DNA of 64,000 nucleotides from Zhengitettix transpicula (taxonomy: Eukaryota > Arthropoda > Insecta > Orthoptera > Tetrigidae), in assembly GCA_037074705.1 (NCBI GenBank), contig CM073594.1, positions 65,491,509-65,555,508 on the forward strand, given 5' to 3'. The notes beneath the pieces are model-generated. The model was not told the DNA's origin. It made no database searches and worked only from the letters and a program-made list of their open reading frames with translations. The position numbers and the translations under genes are program-made. The stretch's first letter is position 1; every line of letters starts with the position of its first letter. Below are positions 35,354 through 48,084 of this stretch, piece after piece.

Positions 35354-36104
35354 TACTTTATAAATATTTATCGTCCCTTAATTTGTCAATTAATTCTAAA
35401 ACCTTCCTGTAGCTTCAAGGTAATTTTTTTAAAACCAATAAGTTTCCCCCCACCCCTTATTAGTTTTACCTTTTAAGTTTATTTATTATTTATTATTATC
35501 AATGGGTCATCAGTTTATTTTCTCAGTTTATTTGTTTTATTTATATTCAGTTTTTTTGTTCTGACATTGAAATAGTTATTACAAACCAGTCCTTTAATGA
35601 CAGAATTTTATAAACTGTTTCAGATATACGCTTTGGAATAGGTTCCTTTTCTCTTAGTCTATTCAACCTCTTGCATATTCTTTAAAGAACAAATAAAAAA
35701 ATTGTTACGCTTCTTTCTCCACGTAGAATTTGTGTGTTTCATGAGAAAAATTAATTTAATAAATCCATTTTTTGGTTGTATATCGAAACATTTAGTGTAA
35801 TATGCTATCTATAGCATAAGAATAAATTTTGCAAACGTTTCTGCTGTTTCTGACACAAATCAAATAATATCATTGTCAAATCGGTATTCGTCCTGCCTGT
35901 AATTTAATGTTGAATTATGAATAGCGTCCTCTATATATGTTACGTAACAAACACACTCTTTCTGTTATTGCCAATTTTTTCGCTATTTTCTCAGTCTTAA
36001 TTCATGGATCATTGATCATTGATCATTGATAATTTCTAAATATCCGCTTTGGTTGAAATATGTGACTATACTCAAACCTACGTTCATCTTAAGGCAAGCA
36101 TTTC
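35354..36104. other. No gene seen
   Basis: AT-rich, with three direct ATTGATC units near 36006-36030. Confidence 0.5.
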
Positions 36105-36670
36105 TAAAACAAAATCTCTCTCTCTCTTTATATATATAAATGACTGCCTGTCTGTGTCCCCCCCCCCCCATGCGCTCGTAAAACTTTCATCCGATTGCGA
36201 AACATCCGAAATTGGTGTGTCAAACTAAGGGTTATATAGATGTCAATGTGATTATTTCTGACATTCACTATCTCAGCTACGTTCAGACCATTGATGTGTG
36301 GGTGGAAGGGGGAGATACAAATTTCCGTTTAGAATATTAAATACACATGTTACTTACGATCCAGCAACAAACACTGAGGAGTTAAGACACGCCAACCACC
36401 TCTAGAGGGTGGGTGTGGAATTTATAAAACGATTTTGGTGTTACTTAACTCGATGGTGTGATAATAGAGTTTTGAAGTGTCTAATTTCAATTCCAAAAGC
36501 CATGGGAGGGAAAGAACCCATATTGTTGGTTGAAGGGTTTTACATAAATAGTAATGCAAAAAAGACCGTTACTAGTGTGTATTCGTGGGTTACAGGAGTC
36601 GCTGAGTTTAATACTCGCATTAACCGTGGTGGTTATGATATTTTATATTTCTCCGCGTCGGGGTGGACTT
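36105..36670 (+). mobile_element. Helitron-like repeat Y-related fragment
   Basis: Carries a CTGCCTGTCTGTG head followed by a C homopolymer, then family-Y-like modules (GAGTCGCTGAGTTTAAT near 36596, GTCGGGGTGGAC near 36658). It lacks the tail. An 87-codon frame inside is not treated as a gene. Confidence 0.45.
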
Positions 36671-36915
36671 AATTGAAGAAAGGTTACCCATAGTGATTTT
36701 TACCCTATTAAGTTAACGGGTAATTTTTTATTTCCTTAGGGTACGGTCTGTCTTCTTGTCTCTCATTAGTTAAAGGTTGAATTTCTTAACTCCTATAAGG
36801 TACCGAAGGTATTTTTAAACTTTATGAAGTTCGCGAGTATATTTTACTGTTCTGATTCGTCGTGAATATTTAGACACTTTTATTTTATGTAGTCGAAGAA
36901 TTTCCGAATAACGTC

Positions 36916-37453
36916 AGTCATCATCCTTTTTTTAGAGTAACAGGCTACATCAGGGTAATCCACATGGTGGCAACTGCCCTTTAATAGCATAGGAATGGAT
37001 GTGGAAGAGTAGAGAAAGGCAGCCAAGGGTTAACTAGGGCCCCCGGGCTATATTTTAAGGGTCCTACCCGGCATTCGCCTAAAAGTAATGAAGGGAAACC
37101 CGTAGAAAAACCTGCATCAGGTAGGTCGGGCACTTGGTACTTGTCCCACGCCCTTCCGATAGCGGGACGCAGCATTCCCATCTCCGTACCCCGACCAGTT
37201 TAGGAGGCAGCTGGCCGAATGTTCCAATGGGAACAGAGAACAACTCTTACCGTATGCCCAAGGTCTGCGACCCCGGAACATACACCTCTCAAAACAGATC
37301 GAGGTGCCTCGGCTTGTTCAAAAACGGAGTGAGGAAAAGGCATCCCCAAAGGTAGCCCCTTCCTGTCTCTCCTAAAAGGTTCTGCCTGCGAGAGAACATC
37401 CCTCGTATGTACTGCCTGCGAGAGAATAGCCCTCGCAGACCTAGTCATCATCC
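36916..37453 (-). mobile_element. Retroposon X, copy 6, with target-site duplication
   Basis: AGTCATCATCC occurs at 36916-36926 and again at 37443-37453. It exactly flanks a 516-base element with poly-T at 36927-36933 (sense is minus). The sense 5' end holds two tandem head hairpins (about 37383-37440). This copy defines the complete element and its poly(A)-dependent insertion. Confidence 0.9.
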
Positions 37454-38879
37454 AGGTTTATTTAAAGATATATGGGTTTGGTCGGGGAGGCGAATGCAAG
37501 TGGGTAAATGTTTCAAACACTAATGCTATTGTTGCTTCTTAAATTAAATGTTTACCAAGAGGTTAGGTATCAAGTCAATTCCTACTCCGGGTTTTTAAAT
37601 AAATTCCCCAGAAAACCTGCTAGTAAATATATTAAATAATAAAAGTTTATTATTTCCAAGTCCCAACTGTTACGTAAAGACACTTTGACAATCTTTATTA
37701 ACATCTTGAGAGTAATCCAGTCGTGAAATATTTTAAAAAGCACTTACATTTAAGTATAGTTTTCCTCAGTATATCAAAGGCCCATATCAAGGGGAAATAG
37801 CGAGCCTCGTGGAGGCTATGAATAAATAACAATAGATAAGTGCAGCAATAATACATGTGACTGTGTTTTAACGTCAGAGATTAGACGCGAGCGAAGGACA
37901 ACGCCACCTGAAATTCCGTTCAACGTGTTGATTATAGCATATACTTTATTATTAACAGCGTGTCAAATTAAATTTTTATACAGTTAAATTTTTTATTTCA
38001 AACAGAGGATTCGTAGAATGTTACTGGTTTGCTTAGACATTTGTCTAATTTTTTTATGTATCACATTGGATTATTTAAGTCTCCTCAAGTTCCTTATTCC
38101 TAGAAATTAAAGAATACTGGTTATATAAATAAATAAACAAATAACACAAAAAAAGTGTCAAAAGGAATAACGTGCGTACAATCCTTGTTACTTTCGCCAG
38201 GTGATTCAAAAAAACGCATGACTCGCTTTTTTTACGCTTAATTCGTTTCCTGTTTTTTTTCGGTTGTGTCGTTCTCGCGGCTTTGCGCTTTTTCATTCAC
38301 ATGATTAAATCAACAATGATTGCAGAAACGATGCGTGGCATTTAATTTAGCAATATTTTTATCTGTTGTTTTGAAAATTATGTTTCTAATTAAATTGTTA
38401 TCCCTTGTACTACGCCTTGATCAACTTCCCATATTTTCCTTATATAATAGTAGTATTTTTCTCAAGGTTTTTTCTGGGTTGCATTTTGGTTATCAATTTT
38501 ACTAAATTACCTTCTCCGAGTGTCTGATCCGCGTTTTCCTATGACTTGAAGTCACTCAAATGCCAATTATTTTCCATTTCAATATCATCCGAAATTTTTA
38601 CATATAAAACTCTTTGCTTCTATGAAACTTTTATTAGGATTCGTTTGTATTAAATAAATCTTTCAAACTAATTTTTTTTATGTTTCCCACAAGTTGATTC
38701 TATTAATTATGGGATCATAACCCTCACTACTGAGGCAAGATGGCGAGTGAGATATGTCATTCATTTCATACATAAATACGACGATAAAAATTGTTATGTC
38801 ACCCACATTGAAATTTAAATACGTAAATGACGAATTAAAAACGAAAACATACCATAATTTAGAAACTTAAACACATAGA
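37454..38879. other. No gene seen
   Basis: AT-rich. A lysine-rich minus frame at 38075-38296 is low complexity and not supported. Confidence 0.5.
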
Positions 38880-39310
38880 TTTTTTTTAGGGCAACAGATT
38901 ACATGAGGGTAATCCTTTAATAGAATAGGAAGGGATTTGAAAGGAAAGGTAAAGGAAGGTGGCAAAGGGTTAACTAGGGCCCCCGGGCTAAATTTAAAAA
39001 TCCTACCCGGCATTCGCCTAAAGAAATGCAGGAAAAACCCTAGCATCAGGTAGGTCGGGCATGGGGTACTTGTCCCACGCACTTCCGATAGCGGGAGAAG
39101 TGTTTTCTGTGGGAACGCAGCATTCCCTTCTCCGTGCCTCGACCAGTTTAGGAGGCAGCTGGCCGACTATTCCAATGGGAATAGCGGACAACTCTTACCG
39201 TATGCCCAAGGTCTCTGACCCAGGGACATACACGTCGGTGCCTCGGCTTGTGGGAACCTTAGCTCAAAAACGGAGAGGAAAAGGCATCCCCAAAGGTAGC
39301 TCCTTCGTAG
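38880..39310 (-). mobile_element. Retroposon X, copy 7
   Basis: Poly-T at 38880-38887. The head end is replaced by a Helitron-like fragment from about 39306. Confidence 0.75.
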
Positions 39311-39509
39311 TTTTTACACGTTTTATAATTTTCGTCCCTGTCCATCTTACTGTATTACTCCCTACAGTGTTTTTTTCTGGTTCGGAAGGAACATTTGTTC
39401 AAAGTATGGTCTTATTTGCTCCACACGTTTATATCTGTATGTGGAACATACATACATACAAATATACCTTCCGATACGTATACAAAAATATCCAATTTTA
39501 TTTATTAGA
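39311..39509 (-). mobile_element. Helitron-like repeat Y, copy 6 (head only)
   Basis: Minus-strand head with TACATACATACA-type repeats, ending in the TCTAAT terminus at 39504-39509. Confidence 0.6.
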
Positions 39510-39689
39510 CTAGATTAAAGTATGTTTGTGCAAGTTTTATTGAAATCACGGAATAGATGAAGAAGAAAGTAATACTGCATGTTGCCTTAATCTGTTAATT
39601 AAGTAATAATTTAGTACGGAAATAAGAACACTTAATGAAACAGTGGAATTATAAGAAATTACGCAATCATGAAAATGAAAATTTGTGGC

Positions 39690-39960
39690 ATTGTAAGGAA
39701 TGGTGAGCAGATCGGAGAGTGGAGTGGAGACTGCTGTTGGGGTCGAGGGCGATCCTCCGGAGTCTGTCGACTCCTAGAAGACGGACTCGTGCCGCGTTAC
39801 GATGAAAGTAAATATGAATGGAAAGGTTGACCTCAGCTGCCTGGACACTATTTCCGGCGCCATGTCTGCGCTGCATCGATCCTCCACGTCCCGCTACAAG
39901 TGGCGCCACCCTCACACCCTCACGTGGAGTTGTACTCCCTTTTCAGGCAGCCATTCATAA
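39690..39960 (+). other. GC- and CpG-rich island, possible exon
   Basis: Clearly richer in GC and CpG than its flanks. A 53-codon plus-strand frame from ATG 39802 starts MKVNMNGKVDLSCLD and ends near 39960. It matches no family I recognise and no donor or acceptor decides it. Confidence 0.2.
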
Positions 39961-40423
39961 ACGTCGAGACGCCTCCCTACTTAGACATTTTTTTTTTCAG
40001 GGATGCTATTCCTGGCTGGAGCTGTGCATCTCGCTTCGCTTCTACACAATCAAGGCTCCCTCCCTCGCTCCTCACAACCCCATTCTTCCTTGCAATCAAC
40101 TTTAGTTTGGCTTATTTTTTTACTTTACTCTGATGAGACAGTAATAAGGCTGTCGAGCATTGCCTTATCTCTATGTACTTAAGACAAACTATTATCACAT
40201 CCTATACTCGCTATTTGGTATTTAAATTACTTATACTTTACCCATATTCCGTAGATCCTGAACACAACTGAATTTTAAGGGTGACTTGTGTCTAAGAATT
40301 ATTAAAAGGAATATATATATATATAATATCATAAATTAATTGAAAAATTGAGCACATCCTAAATTAACGTGCCAAATACAATCAAAGACAAGGCGAACAA
40401 CTCATTATTTTTTATCTGAATCT

Positions 40424-40804
40424 TCTAATCAATAAAACATAGTGTTTGTTTGTATGTCCCGCTCCAAATCTACACACGTGGAGCAAATTTCACCAAATTT
40501 CGTACACGTGTTCCACTGTCGGTGTGAGGCACGTCTGCCACCCGCAGGAGCGGGGGTGAACGAGGGTGGTAATATTCAAACATGTCAAATCGATATTTTC
40601 GTGGATTAAAGATTTGTCAGTATCGATGACATTGATAATGTTATACCGATGTTGTTTGTGCTTTTCGGCATCGGAGTGGAGCTCGCTTAGGGGTCGGGGT
40701 GGAGGGACGTTACATAAAATTACGCAAAATCAACCAAGATTGGAGTAAAATCGGGGGTTATCTATGGACACTGACAACCCGGGAAACGCCGGGCACCCAA
40801 CTAG
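40424..40804 (+). mobile_element. Helitron-like repeat Y, copy 7
   Basis: Starts TCTAATCAATAAA (40424) and ends CACCCAACTAG (to 40804) before a T. The hairpin ACCCGGGAAACGCCGGG lies just before the end. No target duplication is seen. Confidence 0.75.
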
Positions 40805-41335
40805 TGTTAAATATTTCTCTAAGCGGTCGTGTTTGATATAAAATCACGCATTTGTGTATAATCCTATTTCTGCTCCTTTTTCACACAGAAACATTTCCCT
40901 CTCAGAAATGAATTTCTACTCACTTCTGTAATTTTCGTATAACTTTCCTGTAACAGAACCAATTTCATCCATTTAATTTTGGTTTAATGTATATCACTAT
41001 TTGTAGTGTAACAAATAATCCTCGATGTGTAATTATATTTGTGTTGTAGCAAGAGCAGTGTAGGACAACGAACGTTTCTCTGTTTCTCTTTCATTTGTCG
41101 GTATCGATGACATTGACATTATTATACCGATGTTGTTTGTGATTTTCGGCATCGGAGGGGAGCTCACTTAGGGGTGGGGGTGGAGGGACGTGACATAAAA
41201 TAACGCAAAAGCAAGCGAGATTGGAGTAAAATCGGGGGTTATGTATGGACACTGACAACCCGGGAAACGCCGGCACCCCAACTACTGTTAAATATTTCTC
41301 CAAGCGGTCGTGTTTGATATAAAATTACGCATGTA
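40614..41335. repeat. Local direct duplication across a Helitron-like end
   Basis: 40614-40848 and 41096-41332 match. They include the 3' half of Y copy 7 and about 40 bases of its flank (CTAAGCGGTCGTGTTTGAT), so the duplication happened after insertion. The left arm of an inverted repeat fills the gap between them. Confidence 0.8.
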
Positions 41336-42163
41336 ATATTTTATGGTATTAAATTTTGCTACTCTTATAAAATATTCACCTATGTGTCTCTTATTTCACA
41401 TTTAAATAATTTTTTTCATGCATGTATTTTCTTATTTACGTTACAATTATATATTTTGTTGTTATATTTTATTTTAGTATATTTTGTTAACGTAATAGTT
41501 AACTTGAAACAACCGGAAATATGAGTAGGGAAAAGAATTGATTTATAGAGTAATTTTTGGTATTTAATATTGTGCGTATTTATTTAGCAGAATGTTTTAC
41601 ACCACACTGCAGAGCTGACCACTGCTAGATTTTTCAAAGTTTACTGTCCTTTTTCTACCTGCCCCTCGGACCAGGGTTTTCTTCCAAACTACAGGGTCCG
41701 GCCATCTAGCCTCCCCTCCACCACATTACCAATCCTGAACATATTGTCATTGTCTAATTTTATAATTTCCGTATGCAACGTTTGTTTTTATTTCATGAGT
41801 AGGCGGACGACGTATATTTATTTATTAACAAATTTCTAAAATTGTATTGAAATCAAAATTTATTATTACTGTACATTTTCAGAAATTATCCACTCAAAGT
41901 AAAATGAAAGAGAAACAGAGAAACGTTCGTTGTCCTACACTGCTCTTGGAGTGTTGGTATTCAACTTGCTACAACACAAATATAATTATACATTGAGTAT
42001 TATTTATTACACTACCAATAGTGATATACATTAAACCATAATTAAATGGTTGAAATTGGTTCTGTTACAGGAAAGTTGTATGAAAATTACAGAAATCAGT
42101 AGAAATTCATTTCTGAGAGTGAAATGGTTCTGTGTGAAAAAGAAGCAGGAATATACACAAATG
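40849..42163. repeat. Large inverted repeat, arms about 250-260 bp
   Basis: 40849-41097 is the reverse complement of 41902-42163 with moderate divergence. Examples are GAACGTTTCTCTGTTTCTC against GAGAAACAGAGAAACGTTC, and TTTGTGTATA against TATACACAAA. The spacer of about 800 bases holds the duplicated Y fragment and AT-rich sequence. No transposase is seen. Confidence 0.85.
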
Positions 42164-43263
42164 TTTTGAAATGACAGCAATTGTGAATATTTGTTTTTAG
42201 GACAATGATTAAGAGGTTTCTTGAGGTGAGCAAGTTTGAGTTAACTGGGTGTTAACAACGTAGATACGCGTGATTGTTGGTTCCCTCAAAAAAAAGTAAA
42301 ACACCACGCAAGGACTCACGCTTCAGTGACTTCACTCTTACTCAGAAAAATAAGTACTTTTTTCACCTTGGACAGGAGATATGAAGATACAAGAATTTCA
42401 CAACGACGTCCTAAATTTACGAATTTTCGCCCTAGTTCGTTAATGACTCAAATATTATGGATATTATTAAAACAACTCACACAACGAAAGTAATCGCAAA
42501 GATTAACTCAGAAGGTCAAGCATTTTCTTATTATTAAGGATTCATGAGCGTTGGACCATTCTAAGTCTACTATTATCAGTATGATATGATAATAATTTAT
42601 CAAAACTAATTCATTCAAAATTAACTTTATTGTTCACAAGGGTGACAGAAATTGAACTGAATGCAGTCTTTGAAGACAAATTATTGCTGTTTGGCGAAAT
42701 TTTGGGGATTCATTAGAAGGTCTAGAAATATTTTTTTCAATCCACGTGTTAATCTTCCTTTCAAAATGTAGAATCAGTTAAAAATGTGAGAACAAAAAGT
42801 GATGTTTTCAATCAAGAAACTGCTGGCTTATTTTTAACTAATAATTTATTCAGTCTAAATAATTTTGATCACGAATCAATTAAGAACTATTAACAACGGT
42901 GACGTCACTTCACTTTACACATTGGGTTGCCTATCTTGTATGTTTTACCCTCATAAAAAAAATTATTTTCCAATGGAATTGAGACACTTAGAAGAAAACT
43001 GCTAGTGTTACACTTAATAATATTATAAATTAGTTTCCAGAAATCCCGTTAACTATGAATTCCAAGAAATAAGCACTGTTATTTTTAAAAATTAAAATCT
43101 CCTGTGAAGCGTGTACATATTAATATAATTAATGAAGTAGAAAGTTTTAAATTCGCAGGGCGTTCATTAGACATGAAATTTAGTTGGAAAAATAACTATA
43201 ATATTGTAAATTCAAAGAAACATATGTAAAGATTACAGTAATACTACATACTACATCTATCTA
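42164..43263. other. No gene seen
   Basis: AT-rich non-coding sequence. Confidence 0.5.
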
Positions 43264-43971
43264 TCTAATATAACAAATAAAATTGCCTGTATGTGTGTGT
43301 ATGTATGTATGTGTATATGCTCCGGATGTAAATCTATACCCGTGCAGTAAATTTCACCAAATAACGTACACGTCTTCCTTGAAACCAGAAAACAAACACT
43401 GTAGGGGAGAGACACGTCTACGACCCACAGGATCTGGGGTGGACAAGGGTGATAATATTCAAACATGCTAAAACGGCCGAAATGTAGGTTTGATAAATAG
43501 ATTTTTGGTCCAATGAGGTTCATAGTATTTTTGCCGATGTTGTCTGTGTAAAATTTTAATTCTTTACACAATGAGAAAGGAACACACTTAGGGGTGGAGG
43601 TGGAGGGGCGTTACAAGAAAATAACGCGTATACAACCGAGATTTGAGCAAATCTGGGGTTATGGCTGTCGCTGAGTTTGATTATTAATTCAACTTGCCGT
43701 TTAACCCCTAGTGGCGGGGATGGACGTGGGTTGAAATTTTCAAACATGTTCAAACGGCCGATGTTTGCGTCGTATAAATATTTTCGGGGTTAATGAAATG
43801 TATAGTATTTCTATCTATGTTGTTTGTATATAATTTCGATTCTATTCAGCCTTATGTGTGGTGTTGGTACTTAAAAATAAGGCAAAAAAACCTAGATTCG
43901 AGTCATATCCGGAGTTATGGATATCGCTGAGATTAATATGGCAAGCCGGGAAGCGCCGGGCACCCAGCTAG
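43264..43971 (+). mobile_element. Helitron-like repeat Y, copy 9 (best-formed)
   Basis: Textbook edges: A|TCTAATATA at 43263-43264 and GGGCACCCAGCTAG|T at 43971-43972. The hairpin-like CCGGGAAGCGCCGGG lies about 7 bases before CTAG. The head is rich in TGTGTATGTATG. There is no flanking duplication and no coding region, as in non-autonomous Helitrons. Confidence 0.8.
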
Positions 43972-44781
43972 TAACATATGACATGTTATGTCTTTGGTAA
44001 TTTCACAGGCGGTTGCAACCGTGCATGACACTAAATTCATAGCACCTGTGTATCTATCTGTTTAGAAAACTAGTTTTAAAAATTAACAATTAAGTTTGTT
44101 CTTAAAATCCTAGAATATATACTAGAGTCTATCGAATATTTTCTTCTAGTTTTGTTCTGATCTTTTATTTACATTTTGACATCTAGTTTTAACACATACA
44201 TATAAATATACATTCAAAACTGCCGGTATATTTTATGTTTTAACGAAATTAATTAAAAACTGGTAATTTTAATAATTTATATAACTATGTTATTAACAAA
44301 TTAAGATTTCTAATTTATTGTAAAAGAAATCGCTTATTTAAGTCTATTATTCCCTGATGAAGTCCCAAACTTGCAGGCGGACCGTCTTAATAGTTTTTAA
44401 TTTTAGCTTTTTTTTCGGAATATTTGGTCGTATTTATTAACCGTTACTTGTCAATTTACATTAAATGTCAAATATTTTGGTTACTCAATTTGTCAGGATA
44501 AATGCCAGATATCGTTAAAAAAATAAGCTATATTTCTCAAGTTACATTTTCATTTTACGGATATTGTTATTAGGAATTATACTAAATTTATGAGTAACTG
44601 TAACTTACATTTGTTTAGTGCATGAAATATAGAAATTCATTGTAATTTGCTCAGAAACGCAAAATAATAATAATACAGAAAATTTGAGTGCAAATTAGTG
44701 AGTAAATATTATGTATTTATAAATATAATTAGTTTGTGAAAATATGTTGTATTGTAATTAGTCAGCATGAACTTTTATATA
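43972..44781. other. No gene seen; one CTGATGA motif
   Basis: AT-rich. CTGATGAAGTCC at 44354-44365 with GGACC downstream resembles half of a hammerhead core, but the GAAA box is missing. Confidence 0.4.
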
Positions 44782-46090
44782 CCACTGTGAACAAAAAGTA
44801 AGGTGAATTTATTTATAAAATATAAATTCTTTATTTATTCTTCCAAATGAATTTTATCCCCTTCAAAGTAATCCCCGTCCGATAAAACGCACTTTTTCCA
44901 ACGCTTTTTACAGTCCTCGAAACAGTCGGAATAGTCTTTTTCCGGTATAGCCTTCAAGACCTTCTTTGGTTCGGTTTTTATCTCCGCAATCGTGTCAAAA
45001 CAGCGTCCCCGCATTGGCCTTTTGAGTTTGCTGAATAGACAGAGGTCACAAGGAAGGAAATCAGGCGAATACGATGGTTGCGGAACGATATGAGTCGAGT
45101 TTTTGGCAAAAAAGTCGCGAAGAACCAATGCAGTATGACATGGTGCATTATCGTGATGAAGGAACCAAGAGTTGTTCGTCCATAATTCCGGCCGTTTCAG
45201 ACGAATAGCTTCACGCAAACGACGAATAACGCTCAAATAATATTATTTGTTGACAGTTTGGCCCGGCGGAAGGAATTCATAGTGCACCACACCACGATAA
45301 TCAAAGAAAACTGTCAACCTGACCTTGATAGACTTAGCCGTGGTCTTTTCGGTCTTGCTTCATCTTTTGCACGATATTCGCTGGATTGGTCGGTGGTTTC
45401 AGGGTCGTATGCGTAAATCCAAGTCTCGTCTCCAGTAATGATGCATTTCAAGTGGTCCTGACAGTCAGACAGCAAAGTTTCACACACATCAACGCGACGC
45501 TTTTTTTTCTCCCAAAAATTGAGCGATTTTGGCACCAATCGAGACTTGACGCGTTTGAGACACAAAACATTCTTCAAAATGGTTTGGGCTGAGCCAAATG
45601 ATATTCCAACACTATCAGCGAGATCTGTAATTGTCCATCGACAATTCTCAAGCACCTAATCCGTGACTTTATGGACGTGGCCCTCGTCGGTAGACGTTGA
45701 TGGTCGTCCAGAGCGCGGTTCGTCTTCAACGCGTTCTCGGCCCTCTTTGAACTCGTTGTACCACTTATAAACGTTTTTTTTGTGCCACAGTTTGATCACC
45801 AAAGGCCTTCCGCAACATTTTCAACGTATCCGCGCAAGAATATTCGTTCCGCACAAAAAATTTGATGTAAGTTCTTTGCTCAACAAAATCACCCATTGCA
45901 AAAATCGAAAAATCCACTTTTGGTCGTTTACAAAAACACGTGTAACTCGGAGATAATTAAACCTTTTAACAAACAGTCGCTTGGCAATTATTATTGACAG
46001 TCCTACCAACCTAAGAAAAAAAATTGATCTGCCTTCCTAATACCCGGGAGTTTTAAATGACAGTTTCACCTTACTTTTAGATCACAGTTG
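44782..46090 (-). pseudogene. mariner (DD34D) element with dead transposase
   Basis: The 1.3-kb element is bounded by inverted ends of about 28 bases sharing ACTGTGA and AAAAGTAAGGTGAA (44782-44809 and 46063-46090). The transposase is on the minus strand. The N-terminus starts MGDFVEQRTYIKFF near 45894. The first catalytic Asp lies in ITGDETWIY (about 45427), the second in HHDNAPCH (about 45150) and the third in SPDFLPCDL (about 45045). There are 34 residues between the last two. A frameshift near 45780, a stop near 45656 and a break around 45240-45330 disable it. The flanking TA is clear only on the left. Confidence 0.9.
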
Positions 46091-47680
46091 TTTGCCATTA
46101 TTAATTTAATTTGGTTTCTCATGTATGACTTTAAAATATTTATTTGTTATTACAAAGGATGAAACGTAATAATTAGTTACTCTAAATCATGGTACATCTA
46201 TTCTTTGTTTACTAACTGGTGGATAATTGAAAATAAAACGTCTAAAAAATGTATTTACGTCCCGTCCCCCCGATATTATAGGAAGTTAAGAAACGATTGC
46301 GTCCTCGTGTACAAATGATTAGATACGTTGGCTTTACTTGGCCGTTTATCATTCGCAGTCACGGAAATGATATGCACTCATTCAAGTGAAAAAAAGTATT
46401 TCTTCAAACGCACTGATAACAACGTGGAGCATTTTGTTTTTATTCTTTTTAGCTAATAAATGTAAATTATTTTCTGTGTCACTTCGTGCCGAATAAAGCC
46501 GATATAAATTCTACTTAACGCAGCCGCGGATAATTACCGTTCCGTAATAACATTCCTAACTGGATAGTGCTCTAATGCCTCAAATTAACCATTGCATCGA
46601 GCGGTTTACATGTTATACAATACAAACAGAGAGACAGCAGATACATTATCATGCATTTGTGGTATTTTGCGGATAAGAAAATGTTTGACATATAATTTTT
46701 TTTATAATCTATACAGTTTTACGATTATTAAAATTACGCAAAAATTATTCCGTATCAGAAATGTTTAGATATACTTGTATTATCCCCATAACTTACTTGA
46801 ATAATTTACTCCATATTTTTATCAGTTAAATTTCTCTTGTGACTCTGAGAATTATGGACATGGTTTCAAATAATAAAATAATTACCAATTGATAGCACAA
46901 ATGCAGGAATAGTCATTTCATGTACAATTACACTTTTTTCGCATTTAAAAAGTCTATGGTTTATAATTATCTCTTTAGTGGTAAAAAAAAGATAATTTTG
47001 TTAATATCCTTTTACTAAATTCATATACTTTACATTTTAGATAAAATATATCAAAATTACATTGGTTAAAATAAATAATAATATTAACACCAGTTATAAA
47101 GCGTAATAAGAATAAATAGATTTTTATAGTTGTGCCCGTCTTTTTTTTAAAAAAAACATTCAATATAAGTCTTGTTGGATAATTTCGTTGCACGTGTCAT
47201 TTTTAATCTTCCAAATTAAACTTATGAACATATTAAAACAGAATTGACAATTTAGATAAACTTAGAGTTATGATTCAGATTCCAGCGCGTGTTATATCGT
47301 ACGAACGAAACGAACTAAAGGACAATGAATTTTAATTTATACTAAAAAAATTTAAATAACCATAATTAGCAAAATTACTAGATTTTGACGAAGAATGTAG
47401 ATATAGTTCAAGATATTGCGCGTTAGATCAAGTAATTAAGCTATAAATGTGAAAAATGATCAGAATAATTTAAATCGATTGTGATAGTTTAGTATTGTAA
47501 ATTATTTAATTCATAAATATTTTTTTAAAATATTAACATGTATATTCTTTTACTTTCAATAAGTTAAAAATTTACCTCTGTTAATACTTTTTAAAATTTG
47601 GGTCAGAGAAAGCATTCCTTGTAAATTATATACACGAAATTTATTTATACATCAATATATATTACTACTATTCCTCGGCG
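46091..47680. other. No gene seen
   Basis: AT-rich non-coding sequence. Confidence 0.5.
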
Positions 47681-48084
47681 TTACAGTCCATGTAGGGCCT
47701 TGGCCTCTCTAACGATCATAGCCCAATCTTGCCGGTCCTCTGCTTGTTTCCTACATCTTCTAACACCCATCTTTCGTTAGTCGTCCTCCACATCGTCTAA
47801 CAATCGTTTTCCTGGTCTTCCTTTGACTCTTCTGCCACCTGGATTTCCTTTGTAGATCTTTTTGACAACCCTGTCTTCTGACATTCGCTCTACATGGCCC
47901 CAACCATCTCCACTTTATTTCCCATACCATGTTTCCATTCCCGTACTGTTCCTCCAGTTCCCTACTTCTTCGTATTCACCATTTCCCTGCTTCTTTTCCC
48001 GCTCCAGAAATCCTTCTTAATATTTTCCATTCCCTTGTTCTCAAACACTCTTCTTCTGTCGCGGTCATAGTCCGTATTTCCGTG
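47681..48084 (-). pseudogene. Non-LTR retrotransposon reverse transcriptase tail
   Basis: Minus-strand fragments match the C-terminal end of LINE reverse transcriptases. WKILRRISGAGKE appears upstream, then WGHVERMSEDRVVKKIYKG, GRRVKGRPGKRLLDD and a Cys-poor end AMIVREAKALHGL with a TAA stop at 47681-47683. An in-frame stop after LLDDVEDD and frameshifts near 47905 and upstream show it is dead. Its upstream part is cut by retroposon X. Confidence 0.8.

Noticed and set aside
38075..38296. Lysine-rich small protein
   Set aside because: Low-complexity frame from poly-T stretches on the plus strand, with no conservation evidence.
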